The notes: a model not told the origin generated them from the letters alone. Positions 12,401 through 25,690 are shown, counted from the first letter of the stretch. The stretch is 64,000 nucleotides of DNA from Lepturacanthus savala (GCA_030544235.1 CM060469.1:15246017-15310016); one strand, 5' to 3'. Made by a program: numbers and translations.

Positions 12401-15400
12401 GCCATTTTACATGTGAATGGTTTAGAGAAAGTCAGGAAAATTGGCTCATCGCTCAATAGAGCTGTGAGTTTTCTGCTGATGACATTTCCATTAACAACGG
12501 AACATAATATGTTTATAGATCCCTGTTTGCTTGGCCCCTTAATTTCTCCCTCTGCAACACAGTTTCTAACAGCTGCGTGGGCGTGAGGAGGGAGGACTTT
12601 ATAGATTGTCCATGCAGTGGATCTATAAGCAGTAAATTGCGCTGACAAAGCATGGTAATGCGACTGATGTAGAAAACTACCTTTCATGGTGACTTACAGA
12701 AGATACAGTACTTAATTAAGACGGCACAAAGGGTATGCGGCACAACAGAATACTAGTTATTTTATAAAGTAGACTCTATAGGAAATAAATTATCTCTGCT
12801 AGTGTACTCTTGAACTCTTAATTTGGTGTACTAATGAAGACAATGTTTGGATAATGATAATGGAACCATGTGGTCATTATAAAAAAAATGATTTTCTAAT
12901 TCTGTAGAAGAATCACTGATGAAAGCTATTGGAGCAGTTGCCAGACTTCCTGCTTCTGTGTTACAGACCAGTTGTCAGCTGTCCTGGTGTTAACACACAG
13001 CTCCTGCCACATGATATCCATTAATTGACAGAAAATCAAATTAAATTCTCTATGACCAGGTCTGCTCATTGAGTGTAAGTGGATTTGCGCAGGCCCGGAT
13101 GACGGGCTCCTTCCATAGCAAGGAGGTCACTGGATTTCTGATGCGAGTAAAGACTTGTGGCCTTCGAGTCAGGATCATATGACACTGGCATGTTGTGTGC
13201 AGAACCGGAATAGGCCTCAATAACAGGACATTTCATTAGAGGAGCAAAAGCAAAGGTGTAAGCTTTGATTTTAAAAGTGAAAGGGACACAACGAAGTCTA
13301 AGGTTCTTAAACTGGACTGTTTATTTTTATACATTTATTGTTTATTAACCCTGAATATGTATATGTATTACTAGTGCAGTGCCTATGAAGTGTGTATTCC
13401 TATAGGAAAATGGAAGCTTAAGTAGATTTAATAGATACATAAATAAAGTCTTAATAGATAAAAAAGACATGGACATACACTGAGATATAGTTATTGTAAG
13501 AAAGAGGTCATAATTGTTGAAAGTGTGGATGTCAATCTAAATATCAGTTTTTAAACTGTGTTGATAAGCCAAGTAAAAGCAGACTTATGATAAATCTCTT
13601 ACTTTGCTCCTCCTACATAGCGTAATGTTGGACATGTTAGTGTTATATATGTTGATAAATAAATGAGTTTAGGTCCGGATTGTGTTCTGTTAGGTGATAG
13701 TGCTGGGATATCCTGAGGCTCTGTGAACAGGTCTTGAAGTAAGATGGCTACGGCTCACAGTAGCCTGTGTTACCGTGAGGAATGAAGTAGCAGCTACACC
13801 GGCAAATGTCTTAGCGTATGGTTTTTGAGAGACGTTAGAATACCTTTGTTACGTTGCCTGCATGATGGTAGCGCAGGAAGAAACGGGACAACAGAGCTTT
13901 GAATTGAGACCTGAGACCAACATACACGTTCCCTTAGGTCGTTGAATGGATGCAGGTGGTGTTCGTATGTCTCTTTGAATTGTTACAATAGTAAAGCTGT
14001 TGGAGGCCCACACCTGGACAACCACATCTGCCCCGTGATGATTACGCAATAATAATTACATTGGTCACCAGAAGCCAAGAGCTACTGCTCCATGAACTGC
14101 TTATTTACGGAGTCGTCATCAACCTCTGGACAATTTCATCATGGGAAATAAACAACCAGGGTCACGTCCTTCACTAGTGAAATATGTCAACTCATCTGTG
14201 AGGGACCATGTTAATAAAACATTCTGGCACGGAGGCATAAAACTCAAATAGTGGGCGCACGCTCACACTCGCACAGACACCCACACAAGGTTTAGACTAG
14301 ATTTAGCCCTGGGTTAACCATCTCATATCGGTGTGAAATAATAAAAGGAGAAGCTGCTGCTGATATTTCAGTGTGCCAAATTAACAAGATACAGCTGGGG
14401 TGGCAGCTTGGACATAGTTTTGGATTTTCAGTGAGAAGGACGCAGAGTGTTCATCATGAGCTTGAGCAGCAAAACAATATCACCTATTTAAATAAATACA
14501 AAACTGAAACCAGATCCAAAAGTTAAAAAAAAGACCAGACAATAAATTGTCTGAAACCTTAAAAGCATTTGTAAATATGCAATTATATATACAAATCCCA
14601 AAATTTTAAAAAAGCTATTCATGAGTACGGTTGTCACATTGCTATACTGGTTTGAGAAAGCTTTAGCTCCGCACTTCTTGCCACAGTGTTGTGGGTGTTG
14701 ATGCATGAATCGGAAGATGGATCAAAATACTATTTTAGCTTAATTGCTTGTCAGTGAAATGAGCGTTTATTCAAAAAGAACGACGGGCATGATCAGCATG
14801 CCGATTTATAGCGCGTCCTAGTTTTGTTCTAATATCTCAGCTGCGTCTGAATCCCAACCTCGCTCTCCCCCTCTGCACAAAATGCACCTTTTTAAAAATG
14901 GTGTTTTAACTGTTCTCATCTGGCTGTGCATAAAGCATGTCCACTGAGGACGCCGTGTGGGGGGCCCGGGAGCTCTCATGGGAAATCTAGTAGTTTGTTT
15001 GGCGGGAAACAGGAGGCGTAAACAAATGGAAGGCAGCGGAGGATTTACGGCTTCCTGATGCATACATCCCTGTGGTGGGACAATCCCACATACTCAGCCA
15101 TGGCTCATTCTGACAGGCTGCGAGCAGGCAGTCACAGAAAGTAACCTGCTGCTCCTGTTACGATGTACTGCTGCTGCTTGGCTGTACAATACTGAGGTAA
15201 AACCTTCTGAAACTGCAGAATTACCTTCTGTGCACTGTGTGTAGGTTAGTGTGTGTGTGTCCCTGAATGCACTTGTGAAGGTTAAAATTAAGAGCCAAAG
15301 CTCTTCTGTAGGTGGTTTAATGTATTTATTTTGGGCACATTTTTAAAAATAAAAGGGAAGCCAGTTTCTTTGTTCATTCAGCCAGTGTAAATGACAGCCC

Positions 15401-15659
15401 GTCATTTAAATAACTTACTCACATAATGAAATCAACATACTGTTTTTTCTCAAGAGGAAGAGTTAAATTAATTTAAAGTTTTAAAAAGAATTTTAAAAAA
15501 ACTGATAAACACCAACTTTGTGTATAATAGAGACCAATATATTAATTATAAGAGGACACAATATATGGTTTTATTAAATCATTTATTTTCTCTTAGATTT
15601 TTAGTTTGTTTCAGGATGAGCAAGAATTTTAATCTTTTTTATTTTAACATGCAGTAGCA

Positions 15660-15702
15660 TTTGATCATCCATTTGTTATAGCAAAACAAATGGATGATCA
15701 AA
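15660..15702. repeat. Perfect hairpin, 18-bp arms, 7-base loop
   Basis: Left arm TTTGATCATCCATTTGTT (15660-15677) is the exact reverse complement of the right arm at 15685-15702; the loop is 15678-15684. No larger terminal repeat surrounds it. It could be a small foldback remnant, a templated mutation or an assembly artefact; it is shorter than a typical pre-miRNA hairpin. Confidence 0.85.
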
Positions 15703-16719
15703 GTCAAAGCTGGTTTCAGAAAAGTCAACATACAAATTGGTTTATTTCTGAGCACTATGGGCCACATTAGAAAGGTCCTAAAATGCTACACGTTGGGACA
15801 TAATCTTATGGACATTAGTTACAGTAAGTTTATCTCAGATATAAAACAAAACATCAAACGACGTGGCCATATACTGTATAATATGCATTATGTTGCCCAT
15901 TACATTAGTATGCAGCCACTGATGCATTTATTTTTTTTTTATTGCAGGTTCCCTTGACTATAAAGCTGGGCTATTGTATTACATCTAAGATAGTGAGCTA
16001 ATAAAAACCAACATTCATCTGCAAACGCTTGACAGTTTCCCCTCCAGGAGAAATGCACTGGGCATATTGTAAAAATCCATGATAATTATCTTGCAATATT
16101 GGTTTTATTACTGGAGGATGTATCCCAACCTCATGCTGCTTTCTGTCATTATTTCAGTGCTTCACTGCCATATCAGGCCGGGAGGATTATGCTCATGAAA
16201 CAAATAGGACAAAACCAACAAACAAAAAAAAACAGTCTAGACTTCCTCTATCTATACATCGCAGACAATTGGGACCTCAAAACGAACTGTGTAAACATTT
16301 GCTTGTGTGGTTTGAGATTATGTATTATGATTCTAATGATGTTTTACTTCTACTACTGAAGGATTGTAAATCCACTGGAGCATCAAGCAAAAAAGTAATT
16401 GTTGTAGGTTGAAGCTATATATTCAGTATCAGAAAGATCCGTCAGTCTAAAGCAGGATCATGCCTTTATGTCAAACTAGAAAAACATGTATTTTCACACT
16501 GTAGGACTGTATGACATACATACTATTGTTTATATGTTACAATATTCATTTAAATTGGTATAGTAGAATGTTTGTTATCTTTGCAAGTAAATGAGAATTT
16601 ACAGGATACACTCTTTTTTACTATTATTGTTTCTTTAGATTCTATATTTTATTGAAAAAAAATGAGTGGCTCCTTATTTCTGTTATTTTTCTCCTTCTTC
16701 TCCTCAACACCCCCATCTT

Positions 16720-17175
16720 TGGAAGCTTCATATCCATGCTAGCAGTGGGACTCAACGTGTGATGCTCCAACATTTTTGCTCCAGACTGAAATATCTCATT
16801 AATAACTATTGGACGGAGGGCTGTGAAATGCTGCACAGACATTTATGTTCCCCTAAGGATGCATCCTAATGACTTTGGGGATCCTTTGACTTTGTCTCTC
16901 TAGTGCCAACATGAGTTTGGCATTTGGGGTTTTTGAGTAAAATGCCTGAACAACTGCTACTGAATATATGGTGAGCTGCCATGAAATATGGTTCAGAAAG
17001 TCATTTCCCTCTCCAAATGCTGTATAATAACATTGGTGAACCTTTGGTGAATCTGTTCAATGGCACCATTAGGTCAATATTTCCCAATAATTTATGGTTT
17101 CTGACCAAATACATGCAATTTTTTTTGCATTTAGCTGAAGTGCAGCTTCACAGATTCAGTAGCTTAGTTTGAAAA
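16720..17175. mobile_element. Teleost interspersed repeat with internal duplication
   Basis: I recognise phrases of a high-copy fish repeat: AACTATTGGACGGAGGGCTG, GACATTTATGTTCCCCTAAG, CTAATGACTTTGGGGATCC and TAGTGCCAACATGAG. The element contains two diverged copies of a unit of roughly 150 bases, starting near 16800 and 16955; both contain CTGnnATGAAAT/CTGTGAAAT, then CATTT, then TTGGnGA(A/T)CC. Family name uncertain; no coding capacity. Recognition is from memory and should be confirmed by repeat masking. Confidence 0.65.
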
Positions 17176-17353
17176 TTTCCACTACAACAAAATATATTTC
17201 TTTGGTTTTGAACACGTTTGTCCTGATGCCCTGAAAAAGTGACTTCAAAAATGAATCCTTCTATAGTAAAAAAAAACTCTTCAAACCCCATAAATTGATC
17301 CACTGAAAGATCTAACTGCACTTTATCATTTTACACAAGAGTTCTTGGGACGG

Positions 17354-17392
17354 AAAGACTAAATCAAGTGTCTCCCACTTGATTTAGTCTTT
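17354..17392. repeat. Perfect hairpin, 17-bp arms, 5-base loop
   Basis: AAAGACTAAATCAAGTG (17354-17370) is exactly reverse-complemented at 17376-17392, with loop TCTCC. It lies about 180 bases after the repeat that ends near 17175, with no matching terminal repeats. Confidence 0.85.
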
Positions 17393-18211
17393 GTTTTTTA
17401 CTGGCGTATCACAGTGGGAATCAACTCTGAGGCGGCATGAATTTCACCAAAGCCAAACATTCATCTCTCAAGTCGCTTCCTATATATGGGGTTTACCATG
17501 CCTCTTCGCTGATTACTTTCTTGTCAGGGGAGAATGGAACAAAAAGGACAGAAATGTCAGCACAAACTGCACCTAAACCTCTGTAAGGAGCAATATACAT
17601 TCAGAATCAATCCCTAAACCCCAGCTTCCCTTCAACTGAAACCATTGAACAGAAATGTTCCTAAAGAAGATCTCAAGCAGCTTACTGTCAGACCCTCCAT
17701 GGTCCTGCTCTGAAGATTGAATTCGTTGTGTATAATCCTGAAAGAAACTGGTATGAAGGCCTGTTACTGACCTGACCTTTTTTTTCAGCTAGAAGCCCTG
17801 TCAATAGCAGAACACAACATTTTCAGAGAGGATTTAAACATTTGAAGCCTGCTTTATGATTTGACAGCCATTTTGCCTTCTGATTTGCAATGATGTCATA
17901 TTTTGAATTCTATCCTGAAGGGACTGGCCGGGGTAAACTCCACCGCGTGTATGCGGCACAGGATGGGGCTCCTGCTGCCAGCTAGGGCAGCCGAGTAGGG
18001 CATCACGCCTGTCATAATTGCATCCACTGTCTGGGGTCGCGGAATGCCAGCTAGTATTGGGCTGAATGTCTATCAGTGATGGAACCTTAGAGTGAGAGGA
18101 GCCCATTACTGCAAGTCCCAGACACGGGTGAAAAATGACATGGCGTCCCGAAAAACTGGGCTGCTGTAACATTTTGGTGGCATATAGCGGTAGAGTAACT
18201 GTGTCAGTTGC

Positions 18212-18257
18212 AGTGTGTGTGTGTGCGTGCGTGTGTGTGTTTGTATGAGGGGGGGGG
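18212..18257. repeat. (GT)n plus poly-G tract
   Basis: GT repeats interrupted by GC, then TTGTATGA and a run of nine G. Confidence 0.85.
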
Positions 18258-18404
18258 TCGGTTAGGAAGTGGGCAACTCAACAGGCTCAGGGAAGATGGA
18301 GTGATATGAGAGCAAGGTGTAATTTCCTGGGGGTCCCTCAGAGAATCTCAACCCCTTGGATGGGAATTGTCACAAATTGCAGATGCGCTGCCACACAAAC
18401 CCGC

Positions 18405-18454
18405 GCACACACACACACACGCACACACCCACACACCACACACACGCACACACC
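18405..18454. repeat. (CA)n microsatellite, imperfect
   Basis: CA repeats with GC and CC interruptions. The source of false His-Thr frames. Confidence 0.9.
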
Positions 18455-20027
18455 CAGCTTTGCGGTTCTTCTTTTTTACCAAGGGAGTAATTGGCTCCAG
18501 CAGCAGCTACAGATGCTGGCGGGGAGAAATGGGGCAAATAAAACAAATCTAATTGCAAATAAGTTATATGGTGAGTTCAGTTAGATATTCTCCTTCAGGG
18601 CCTCTAAGGGGGGAAGAATAGGACAAGGGGGGAGAGAGAGAGAAGTACTCCAACCATCAAGCAACCAATGCTGCACATGCACCACCTGTTAGGTTAATTA
18701 GATTTTTTTGACATTCAGAGAACATGGTGTTGAATCTGATCATCTACAGTACACTGCTACTGTATTTACAAATGATTTTTACAGCCCTGAAGAGGGCAGA
18801 AGAGTCTTCTTCTAAACATGTGGTGTAATATAAAGTGTTTTCCCCAAATGCTTCCAGAGACATTTATTAATTTGCACAATATTTATACAGTAGTATAACA
18901 CAGTCTGCTTACACCATACAAGGCGTTTTAAATTAAATTACATCAGCTCATTTTGAAAACCTAATTTAATTTTTCCATTACAACAGACAATTATTTAAGA
19001 ATATTGAGCACATGCAGCTCGACAACAAAGCCACATAAAAGGGCCTTGTAGTCAAATGTGCTGCGCTTGGCACACACACTTCTATCAGACACATTAGTTC
19101 CACCAATATAACAGTGACAATAGCATGATAACTGCCCAGCAGGCAACAACAATCAGATGAAATCGAAGTATATTTCTCTGTGACGTGAGCCATAAAAAGC
19201 ACCCACCCAAAGAAGTGTGTGTGTTTAGACAATAGCCAACAACAGAGAAAACACCTGTCTTCTTATCTTTATGATGCTGCAGCATTACCGTGGCTGAGCC
19301 TTTTACTACAGCAGGAGTTCCCATTATTCACTTCCTTTTGATTTCTGTCCAGGAGAGTTAATGCGTTGCTACTGTGTAATTACCATTTATGGGCACAGGA
19401 ATATAGGGATGCAAACGTTCACCATTTAATATGTAGGAAAAGAAACACTTTTCACAGAATTATGCTAGTAGATGATCCAGAATAATAAACTCTTGAGCGA
19501 TAGCTTAATTCCAGGTTATTCTCATGCTATGAAATAGAAAAAGTCACGTGTTCATTGTGATGGTCGGATCTGTTATATGCACCAAAGGGAGCAATGATCC
19601 GCAAGGATTTGAAACTCATGAACTGCAGATTTAGCTGATGTCAAAGAGTCTAATAAGACATCTGTGGAAATCACACTGGCCCCTTCATTAAGAATATGCT
19701 AAAGCAGCAAAAGCAGGAAATGGCCATAAGAAAAGGATTGTCTCTTAAACTGTAGGAAACAAGCTACTTGAAGAACAGTTTGTAAGATTTAGCTGTGTTT
19801 AGGTATACAGACTTGGCAGAAATACAATATAATATTCATACGTATGTTTTAATTAGTATACAGTTAAATCAAAATGTTGCATTGTTGTGTTTTTAATACC
19901 TAATAAATGACCTATTATCTATATGGGGACTGGTTTTCCTCCGAGTCTGAATGTTGCACCGCCATGTTTCTACAGTAGCCAGGAACAAACTGTTCGCTCT
20001 TTTTCAGTATATTTATTCATAGTATTC

Positions 20028-20160
20028 ACAGTATTTTTTTTATTTTTGGCTTTTTTCACCTTTATTTGATAGGTACAGTGGTGATGATGAAAATGGGAGG
20101 CAGAGAGAGGGGGAATGACCTGCAGAAAAGGGCTGCCCAATGCAGGATTCAAACTGGGGC

Positions 20161-20211
<51 letters not shown>

Positions 20212-20250
20212 GGCAGCTGCTCTCCTCGTTGCAGCACTCATTGCATTTTT
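20028..20250 (-). mobile_element. tRNA-type SINE-like repeat split by (AT)n
   Basis: Known fish-repeat wording is visible on the plus strand: a T-rich start with GGCTTTTTTCACCTTTATT, GATAGGTACAG, GAGAGAGGGGGAATGACCTGC, and GGATTCAAACTGGGGCTGC. The last resembles the reverse complement of a tRNA B box (GGTTCGAATCC), so the element is probably inverted. The expected tRNA head beyond it is broken by about 46 bases of AT repeat. Family from memory; degenerate copy. Confidence 0.5.
20163..20209. repeat. (AT)n microsatellite
   Basis: About 23 uninterrupted AT units sitting inside a SINE-like repeat. Gives false Tyr-Ile frames on both strands. Confidence 0.95.
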
Positions 20251-23200
20251 GTAGGCTTTACAGTGACCATAGTTGATTTGATCATCAATTGGTTCCAATC
20301 TGTAACTTCACCATTAGGTGCTGCTAAAAAATACACACCGTTCCTTTAACTGGTTTGTTTTTTTTAAATAAGAAATGAAGATATTATGGGAGACATTATG
20401 CAGTAATTTCTATAGTGTATGGTGTAATAAGACACAAACAGTTTCTGTAATCACATTTGTGTTTTGTAAAACCCAGGGGTGTGGGCTAGATGGGTATCAT
20501 TACTCTGTGGTAGATGTGTGGTCACCAGATCCATTTCTCTCACTGTAATAGTCCATAAAATTGTAGCGCAATCATCTCTCTTAGTACAGTAATGTTGCAG
20601 TGTCTTTGAGAAACAATGGGATCACTCACACAAGATGATACGTCTTTGGATTCCGTAGCAGGATCGGCTTGTCTCCGACAAAATAATGGCACTGGATGCC
20701 GTGCCGCTCCTCCCTTTCAAAGTGGAAATGAAAATGAATCAGGGCAAAAGATAAAAGCTTGACAAGCACCGCAGTCAATCCTTCAGTTTAACAACCAGAG
20801 AATTCACTACTGAACAAATGAAAGTGGGCTGCTGGGACGGAGGGAATAGCATTATTGTGAAAGAGGACGGCATTGTGGGAGCTGAGCAGTTTAATGTGGG
20901 CATGTGCCTTTGTTGCACTTTCTCACTTACAGAGAGAGAGAAAGAGAGAGAAAAGGAAGAAGCCATGCATGTGTTTAGAGGATATGGGCTTTGAAAAGAG
21001 AGGAGATGTCAGCTTCAGACCATCCTCAGAGAAGGCAGATTTGACTGAGTAACCCGCCCTGACTCTCTGAAGTCAGTTCCCCTTCTCTCTGAGGGGGGGC
21101 GACTGTTGTATTATTCACTGCAGCTCGGTGAGTGTGTGCAGCTCTGCTTTGGCAGTGATGCAGTGACTTATAATCGGTAAGTAAGTCTAGCATCAGCATT
21201 TCGCAGGCAGACGCGCTGCTGTCTCTCGGGCCGCTGACCTAATCGCTGGAGTTAGCAATGAGCAGAATAATCCATCAATGTGACACTCCCCTCGGTGCCC
21301 TCCACCCTCACCACGCACCTCTGCATAGACACCTGGCTACGGCACTGCTACACTTTAGCAACCAGCCTGGCGCGGTGGATATGGACAGTGAGGCATAGGG
21401 ACACCCAGGATGTGACGCCCCGAGTGAAAAGGTTTCTTTTCAGGCTGTTTTACAGTATTAGAGCGGTTGTCTCGGGAGTTCTCACAGTCACAGACTTCCA
21501 AAAGTTACAGCGTCCTTCTCCCCTAATCAGATCACCTGGTCTCCAGTGTGCAGCCCTGCGGGCTCCACTAATCTCATTACAAACCCTGGATGAGGAAGTA
21601 GGCGCCTCAGACGGCACACCTGCCAACAAAAACACAGCTCCACACGCTGATCTAATCAGGTGATATGTCCGTCATTGATTTCCAGCTATAAAATTTTGAA
21701 TAGGATAGAAGTGGATGAGGCAGGGAGGCAGGGGAAATGACAAGGAAAAAAAAAAAGAGAGAGAGATGGCATGAAGACACCATCGACTGGGAAATGATGT
21801 GCGTGACGACGCTGGATCCACGGCTATTGTCATCTCTATGGAGACGGCACAAATCACCTTGGAAAAGTGCTTGAAAGTATTAATCTTACAAAATCTTCTA
21901 ATCTTATACAGTCAATCTTTTTTTTCATTCACTTTTTTCAGCAGATTGTGATAAATCCATTGTATCCAATGCAAATCAACTATTTTTTCTTGTATTATAT
22001 ATTCCTAAAATAAATATATATATATATATTGTTTGAGGTTTTCATTATAATATTATGGAATAAGTTTACATGACAACAGCAGTATTCTTGGATTATCCTC
22101 AGAGACACAAATTGTGCATAATGGCATATAGAGGAATGATGAGTGCCAGTTACATTGTTTGCTGTATCTTCAACTCCAGCTCATTAATGCCCACTCACTG
22201 TTGCTGCTCTTGTATTGTTGATTGGAGGGGTAGACACATAGCAGGTCTGTGGGACAATGAGAGGATTAATGGGGAGTCGGCCTGGCTGCCGATAAGAGGT
22301 CCGAACAGACAGAAGACTGGATCCCTCCCCCAAGGGACAGCTTAATGACCGACATTAAAAATAATTAGGAAAGACAAAACAGTCCTGCTTGAAATTAACC
22401 CTCCTTAAATCCAAGACATGTCCCTCTGTGAGCAGCATTCGGGCTGTTCAATTACGATTATCATGTTTAGACCAGATGTTACTTCAAACATGTTGCTGTG
22501 TGTCTGACCTCAGCCAAAATACCTACGTTCATATTCAGTAAGAGCTGAATAATATCATTATTTTTAAGAAATTACACAGTCTTTTTCCATGTTTCCTGCC
22601 TTTAAACACAGCGCAAATTAGTGCTAAAGGACCTGGAGCTATGGTGAGGCTTTACAATTTTAAGAGGCTCCAAATCTGTTATTAAGGATTAATACTAATT
22701 TAAACAAGAGAACAGAAGAAATCACTGAGTTAAAAAGGCTTTGGTTTTTCTGAAGGCAGAAAGTACCATGCTTATTAGTTTGCTTAGTTATTTAATTCCA
22801 TGTGTGTTTAATCTGGAGGCTATTTAAAAAAAAAATAAAAAAGACATTTGACCAATACAAGTCTACAGATTATCTTGCTTTAATTTCATAATCTGCATCT
22901 CTGCATCTCTATCCCTGAGATTTATTGCCCATATGTCTTTCCACTGTAATAAACAGAAACATGCATTGAAACGGCAAGACAATTAGGCAATGATTCATTG
23001 GAATGATGTTTGAAATGACTTAACTAGTCACTTGTTGCTTTCTTATCCAATTAACTTTCGGAATTAGGACAAGAGTAAAGGCACTAATAGTCATTTTGAA
23101 ACTGATACGAATGCTGAATACTCAATCAGTTGGGGAAATCAATAGCTTGTTGCTGAAATGAGACCTTGCCTATTGTAATTTCACAGTAGAGGACTCCATA

Positions 23201-23349
23201 AAAAAAGTAGAGTGTAATGAGAAGATGGGCTTAGGGAAGTGATTTGTGTGGTTCTCACAACCATATAATTTATAGGCCGATGGGGAGTGTTACTTAGAGT
23301 TATACCTCTGGTGGACAGCGGCTTCATATTTCCATAAAGCCTCCTTTCA

Positions 23350-23571
23350 GATCCCACTCTGGGTGTGAATGTCAGATACATCCGGCTGGGACACTGCCAG
23401 AACTGCAGTGGATCCCAGCTTGAATCCTGCAGCACAGACAGAGAGATCGTGGCTGGGGTGGAAACCAGAGGAGGGCGTCCTCTTCTTCTCCGTCTTCTAC
23501 CCCTTCCTGGTACCGAAAGAAGTCATGTATTGGCACCAACAGGCTGCGGACCCCCTCAGATAATTAAAAGT
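23350..23571 (+). other. Splice-flanked open tract, doubtful exon
   Basis: Seen: an acceptor-like run (AAGCCTCCTTTCAG) at 23336-23349 precedes about 220 bases that stay open in two plus-strand frames; the tract ends near AAAAGTGAG|GTATAA. The second frame has a C-ending codon run around GVLFFSVFYPFLVPKEV, typical of real coding DNA, but that frame starts after an in-frame stop close to the acceptor. The two cues point to different frames, so I treat it as unproven. No domain recognised. Confidence 0.15.
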
Positions 23572-25096
23572 GAGGTATAAATCAGTCTGTAAGCAGTAAT
23601 CACACAAGCTCCTGCCAACTCCCTGCAACGATCATAAATCTAGAGGAAAACAAAGCTTCAGCACTAACAAAGACTCTGCAATCCCCACTGATCTGGAGTC
23701 AGTTATGCATTTCACAGCAACCACGTTGCCCCTCTATTGGTGAAATAAGATATCTGTAATACAGAGGACATGTTTTACAGTATGTTTAAATTGATTTAAG
23801 TGGCTCAAGGAGCAGCAGAGGCTCTACCGGGGACGACTTTGTACACAAGTTTTTCATTAAAGTAAATGCTCTGGTACACCACTATGCATGAAGAGCAATT
23901 TCAGTTTTAATGTCCCTCACCGCACTCTTTATCTCCCCGGCCTGTTAAATATATTCAGCATGGAAGAAAACCTCTACAAGGGGCAGAAATGAAAAAGAGA
24001 TGACGCCACTTGTATCTGACATTTTGACAGGAACAAGGAAAAGCTGAATGGGGTAAACGCCGGTCTCGTGTTGGTTGTGGGGAAGGGGCGGTAGCAGCAG
24101 AACAACACATCACACTCCGTATTGATTTGAAGGGGGGGGGGGGAGAAAAAAAAATGTGAAAAGTGGGAGACATGAAAAGAAGTTATTGATCCTTACTGAA
24201 ATCATGCTGATTAAAGTCTGGACGGCGGGGGGAGGTCAATAATGGTTCACCAATGAATGCATCCTGATAAGGTCAGCGTGAGGTACGGCGATACGCTCTG
24301 TGCAAAAAAAGAAGAAACGACAACCGCTGATTTGATCGAATATTGCTTGCGTAACGTGTACTACATCCTCGCCCCAAAACAGGATCTCTCTTTACATGTT
24401 GCCACCCTCCCCCCCCCCCGAGACATGATTTCAGAACATGGAAACAGACATTGAGCTCACGTGGGATGAGCCTGCAGTCTCTTTGTTCTTTAATTGTACC
24501 TTGTTGCTCAAAGAAAGTCAGGGACAAGGACCTCCGGGGTCAGGATCAAAGCTATAGTCTCATGCGCTGAGCAGTCAACTGTAAAACACTATGCCTGAGG
24601 ACTTATCCAGGCTTAGAGTGAAGAAGTGACTCCCTCCGCCATCTGCCATCGGATGAGATCAAGATGAAAAGCTTAAAATGTTATGAAATGAGATGCAGGA
24701 GTTACAGGCAAGCCCCGCTGAGAGCTACTAACTGGAAAACAAGGACCATTAAGAAGCAGTGTGTTTCACCCTGCTTGTAAAAATATTACAAATTATTGAA
24801 CTTAAACGCCTAATCACATCCATTACTTTATAAGCCGCGTTGTCTGACCTCTAGCATTAAGCAAAGCTGGGTTTTATAGCCACTAAATGGAGAAAAAATA
24901 CATCGAAAACTTCCCCACATCTAAGACCAGTGTGGGCAATAGAGCAGAGACGGATTATAGCTTGTCTAAACTATCCGAACAAACATGTTGTGTACTTATC
25001 CTTCTGCTAATCTGCAGGGATCAAAGCTTGTTACAGAGATTACCTGCTAATCAGCACAAAAAGCACAAGTGGGTCCAACGGACAATGATATTACTA

Positions 25097-25135
<39 letters not shown>
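25097..25135. repeat. (GT)n microsatellite
   Basis: About 17 GT units with one CG and one TA interruption. Confidence 0.9.
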
Positions 25136-25544
25136 TCAAACCCCCTCTGTGATCAATAAGGTTGTAAGCGTGCGTTTAAATCACGATGCCCTCTGTTCTT
25201 GCGTAAACATTGGCGTGAATGGGAAAGACAGCTATAGTATAGTCAGTGTTTTCTCAGCCAGGCCCCTGATTTTAAACAATAATGACTTTTTAATGTGGAC
25301 CTGTGATTACATTGTCACGGTGAAATATGGCTCTTCTTGACCGCATTGGAAATGAGGGCCTAAACGTGAATTACTACACCGGCATAGATTACAGCAGTGT
25401 GCCAGGTGAGGCAATCTTCATAAATTCAAATCTAATCTTTACAGAACCAGCAGTGTCAGCCTGTGGAGAAGGACTTTAGTGAGGGAGACAGGGCCAGAGG
25501 AGACAATGCCCAGTGCTCAGCCTACTTAGCACAGCTCTCAAATC

Positions 25545-25562
25545 AAAAAAAAAAAAAAAAAA
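25545..25562. repeat. Poly-A run (18)
   Basis: Eighteen consecutive A, about 30 bases before a repeat fragment. May be a retroposon tail but no body is evident upstream. Confidence 0.85.
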
Positions 25563-25592
25563 GCGAGAACTAAACCCCTAAATGCATTATAT

Positions 25593-25690
25593 GACATTAT
25601 GGGAAATAACGTGTTATTTGCTTTCTTTCCAAGAAATAGATGAAATCATTGATGCCATTCTCATGTCTGAGAGTGGTACTAATCTTCTCA
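25593..25690 (+). mobile_element. Partial copy of a teleost non-autonomous repeat
   Basis: GACATTATGGGAAATA, TTATTTGCTTTCTTTCCAAG, TAGATGAAATCATTGATGCC and CATTCTCATGTCTG align in order with the start of a common fish repeat, whose fuller copy begins at 26752. This explains the protein-like frame starting EIDEIIDAILMSESG, which should not be called an exon. Confidence 0.5.

Larger units (their letters stand above)
6644..16719. other. Non-coding stretch, mostly unique sequence
   Basis: Contains poly-T and (AT)n tracts at 6.9-7.0 and 7.5 kb, a short tandem duplication near 9.44 kb, and a perfect hairpin at 15.66 kb. The longest plus-strand frame (7926-8306) encodes no domain I recognise and has no coding bias. 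The TPR gene's 5' exons could lie here, but I found no further convincing exon. Confidence 0.45.
17180..20027. other. Non-coding stretch with CA-rich tracts
   Basis: Unique sequence with a (GT)n and poly-G tract at 18.2 kb and a (CA)n at 18.4 kb. The 112-residue minus frame at 17834-18172 shows no domain and no splice support. Nothing else supportable. Confidence 0.45.
20260..25592. other. Non-coding stretch, mixed GC
   Basis: Includes a GC-richer part at 21.0-21.7 kb with a splice-flanked 53-base tract (21124-21176) and a 127-residue plus frame without a recognisable domain; short homopolymers at 24.13 and 24.41 kb; and the doubtful exon near 23.4 kb. Could hold conserved regulatory DNA. 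Confidence 0.4.
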
